Positions 62,481 through 64,000 of a DNA stretch of 64,000 nt are shown one piece after another (positions within the stretch are counted from its first letter, which is position 1; every line of letters begins with the position of its first letter). The notes below the pieces were generated by a model. The model was not told where the DNA came from, did no database searches, and saw only the letters and a program-made list of their open reading frames with translations. The position numbers were made by a program, and so were the translations under genes. Where the stretch lies: assembly GCA_050948825.1 (NCBI GenBank), contig JBMNEO010000012.1:1-64000 (forward strand), given 5' to 3'. Source of the DNA: DUQX01 sp050948825. GTDB lineage: Bacteria > Bacillota > Dethiobacteria > DTU022 > UBA8154.

Positions 62481-63551
62481 TTAAGTCAGCCTGCCGCGGC
62501 AAGCAAAGCGATCAAGATCGATTCCCCTTCTCTGAAGCCACTGAGCAGTTTCCCCAAGAATAACCAGCGGTTTCTCACGAAGCCCAGAGACGCTGCGCGC
62601 ACCCAGCATTAACATTACCTGCCTGAGCTGCTTCTCTATCTCCAGCAGGTAATGCTCAACCGCTGCTTCGCCTCCATTATAATAACAGCGCACGAGCGGG
62701 CCGGCTATCCCGGCCAGAGAAGCCCCCAGGCTGAGCGCCTTGGCCACATCAAGCCCGTTACGTATCCCGCCGGCAGCAACGATATCCACCTGTGATCCTG
62801 CAGAATAAACCACCTCCACCAGGCTGCTCACTGTGGAAAGGCCCCAGTTCAAAAAAGGATGCGCTGTCTCCCCGCTCCGGCGGAAGCCTTCGATAAGTAT
62901 AAAATTCGTGCCTCCTTTACCCCCGACATCCAATGCAGCAACACCCGTGGAAATAAGCTGCGCCGCCTGTTCATGAGCTATGCCGCACCCTACTTCTTTC
63001 ACTATTACCGGGACATCTGAGATAAGAACCGTATTCCTGATATTATCCAGGTATCCCTGAAAGGATAATTCCCCTTCATCCTCCGGCATCATTACTTCCT
63101 GTGGAATATTGAGATGAAGTTGAAGGGCATCCGCGCCGATCATCTCCACCGCCCGCAGGGCTTCTTCAGGCGAAAGGCCTGCGCTGACATTTGCGGCGAT
63201 AAACCCGTTGGGGTTTTCCTCACGAGCAACTTTAAAACTATACTCAGCTTTCCTGTCCTGCAGGGCGGCAGTTTGCGAGCCCACGGCCATCGGTATCCCC
63301 AGTTTGCGGGCAACAGCGGCCAGCGCCCTGTTAATTTTAGCCGCCTCGCCAATACCGCCGGTAATAGCATTAATCATTAACGGGGATTTCATCTCCCGGC
63401 CACAAAACTTAACTGCAGTATTAATCTCCCGGTGGCCGATTTCCGGCATACAGTTATGGACAAAAAATACATCTTTAAATCCGGGGCTATCCGGACCGTC
63501 GCTCAGGTTCCGGACAAGATTAAGGTGATCAAGCTTGCGTTTTTTGCGCAA
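62481..63551 (-). CDS. fni: Isopentenyl-diphosphate delta-isomerase, type 2
   Basis: 356 residues, FMN-dependent TIM barrel. Signatures: RKLDHLNLVRN start, INAITGGIGEAAKINRALA, MAVGSQTAAL, LQLHLNIPQEVMMPE, VKEVGCGI, DVGGKGGTNF and AAGGIRNGLDVAKAL. Interconverts IPP and DMAPP for isoprenoid synthesis; DMAP(P) is also the prenyl donor used by UbiX. Confidence 0.95.
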   Translation of the reverse strand: MRKKRKLDHLNLVRNLSDGPDSPGFKDVFFVHNCMPEIGHREINTAVKFCGREMKSPLMINAITGGIGEAAKINRALAAVARKLGIPMAVGSQTAALQDRKAEYSFKVAREENPNGFIAANVSAGLSPEEALRAVEMIGADALQLHLNIPQEVMMPEDEGELSFQGYLDNIRNTVLISDVPVIVKEVGCGIAHEQAAQLISTGVAALDVGGKGGTNFILIEGFRRSGETAHPFLNWGLSTVSSLVEVVYSAGSQVDIVAAGGIRNGLDVAKALSLGASLAGIAGPLVRCYYNGGEAAVEHYLLEIEKQLRQVMLMLGARSVSGLREKPLVILGETAQWLQRRGIDLDRFACRGRLT

Positions 63552-63690
63552 ATTTCCACACCTCTTTTTAATACAAGTAAAAACATTAATCAGAGCTATC
63601 GCATACCGCCAAAACAGCCATTACAGCTATCACAGCTATCGCGGCCATCATAACGGGCATAGCTTTCAAAGCTGCCAAAGTTTACAGCTT

Positions 63691-64000
63691 TCAACTATCA
63701 CGGTATTTTGTCAACTGCCTCAGCAATTGCTCAAGAACCTTTGAACAATTGTTCTCGATTTCCCGTACACCTGAAGCTGTAAGATTATCCACATGAATAC
63801 CTGCGGTGAGCACTACTTTCCTATTGAGGGCGGAGGCAAGCTTGCCGGCCATTTTTTTGGCCAGCTCATCCTCTTTATGTCCAACCAGAGCAAATACGGA
63901 AGTAGTTGAGCTGATCATTTGTGGATCGTCCAGGCTGGGGCGGGGTATACTCACGGCTATTGCCCCCACATGAGGTTTATTGCCGCCACAGACCATGACA
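63691..64000 (-). CDS. LpdD-like prenylated-flavin chaperone domain protein, C-terminal part
   Basis: The last about 102 residues of a protein whose start lies beyond the right edge (the frame is open to base 64000). VMVCGGNKPHVGAIAVSIPRP, TTSVFALVGHKEDELAKKMAGKLA and VVLTAGIHVDNLT match the pattern of the LpdD subunit/domain found with UbiD-type decarboxylases. Assignment from recall of family motifs; ubiX is in the same neighbourhood. Confidence 0.65.
   Translation of the reverse strand, partial: VMVCGGNKPHVGAIAVSIPRPSLDDPQMISSTTSVFALVGHKEDELAKKMAGKLASALNRKVVLTAGIHVDNLTASGVREIENNCSKVLEQLLRQLTKYRDS

Overview
The window comes from a low-to-mid GC, spore-forming, anaerobic member of the Firmicutes (Clostridia, of the kind that includes Peptococcaceae and Syntrophomonadales-like lineages). 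The evidence is a SpoVT-like regulator, a YtaF-type sporulation membrane protein, a Firmicute-type LexA/DinR box, strong AGGAGG-type ribosome binding sites with some TTG/GTG starts, a PPi-type phosphofructokinase, a hybrid-cluster protein, and many corrinoid methyltransferases. No rRNA or tRNA gene was found.

Layout. 1-2.5 kb: an iron-siderophore/cobalamin type ABC importer (ATPase cut by the window edge, permease, and a binding protein fused to a LysM domain). 2.8-8.5 kb: a cyclophilin gene, a frameshifted Ca2+ P-type ATPase, an IS630-type transposase remnant and an OFA-type MFS transporter, bracketed by two decayed copies of one MFS/cyclophilin junction. 8.7-11.8 kb: a TRAP transporter. 12-14.3 kb: an SOS-controlled Y-family polymerase, a SpoVT-like regulator and a YolD-like protein. 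14.3-16.7 kb: hybrid-cluster protein and an Rrf2 regulator. 17-26 kb: housekeeping genes (aroA, PPi-PFK, YjbQ, a TGS-uridine kinase fusion, nitroreductase), a lone zinc-transporter dimerisation domain and an orphan DNA methyltransferase.

26-39 kb is the most distinctive region: four non-pyrrolysine MttB-family methyltransferases, two corrinoid proteins, a methyl-tetrahydrofolate:corrinoid methyltransferase and a UroD-type methyltransferase, together with an N-carbamoylsarcosine-amidase-like hydrolase, a CBS protein and an asparagine-synthetase-like ligase that has lost its glutaminase nucleophile. It looks like a pathway that demethylates one or more quaternary amines and sends methyl groups to tetrahydrofolate. 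A glycine betaine/choline-type Opu ABC transporter (43.4-46.5 kb), preceded by a structured leader with an attenuator, could supply or retain such compounds.

39-52 kb: an MscS channel, larB/larE, a DUF1287 protein, a YvlD-like membrane protein, a trypsin-like protease, threonine aldolase, a small tautomerase, an MFS transporter, a TIR-domain protein and a YprB-like exonuclease. 52-57 kb: a murC broken by three frame changes, a cluster of DnaA-box-like sites, and the tsaE-tsaB-rimI-tsaD tRNA t6A operon. 57-64 kb: a PRC-barrel protein, hisC, a Nudix ADP-ribose pyrophosphatase, ubiX, a DUF120 (archaeal CTP-dependent riboflavin kinase)-HAD fusion, type 2 IPP isomerase and the end of an LpdD-like gene. 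Copies of a GGGGACGGTTCTC-type palindromic repeat occur at four loci between 42.6 and 58.2 kb.
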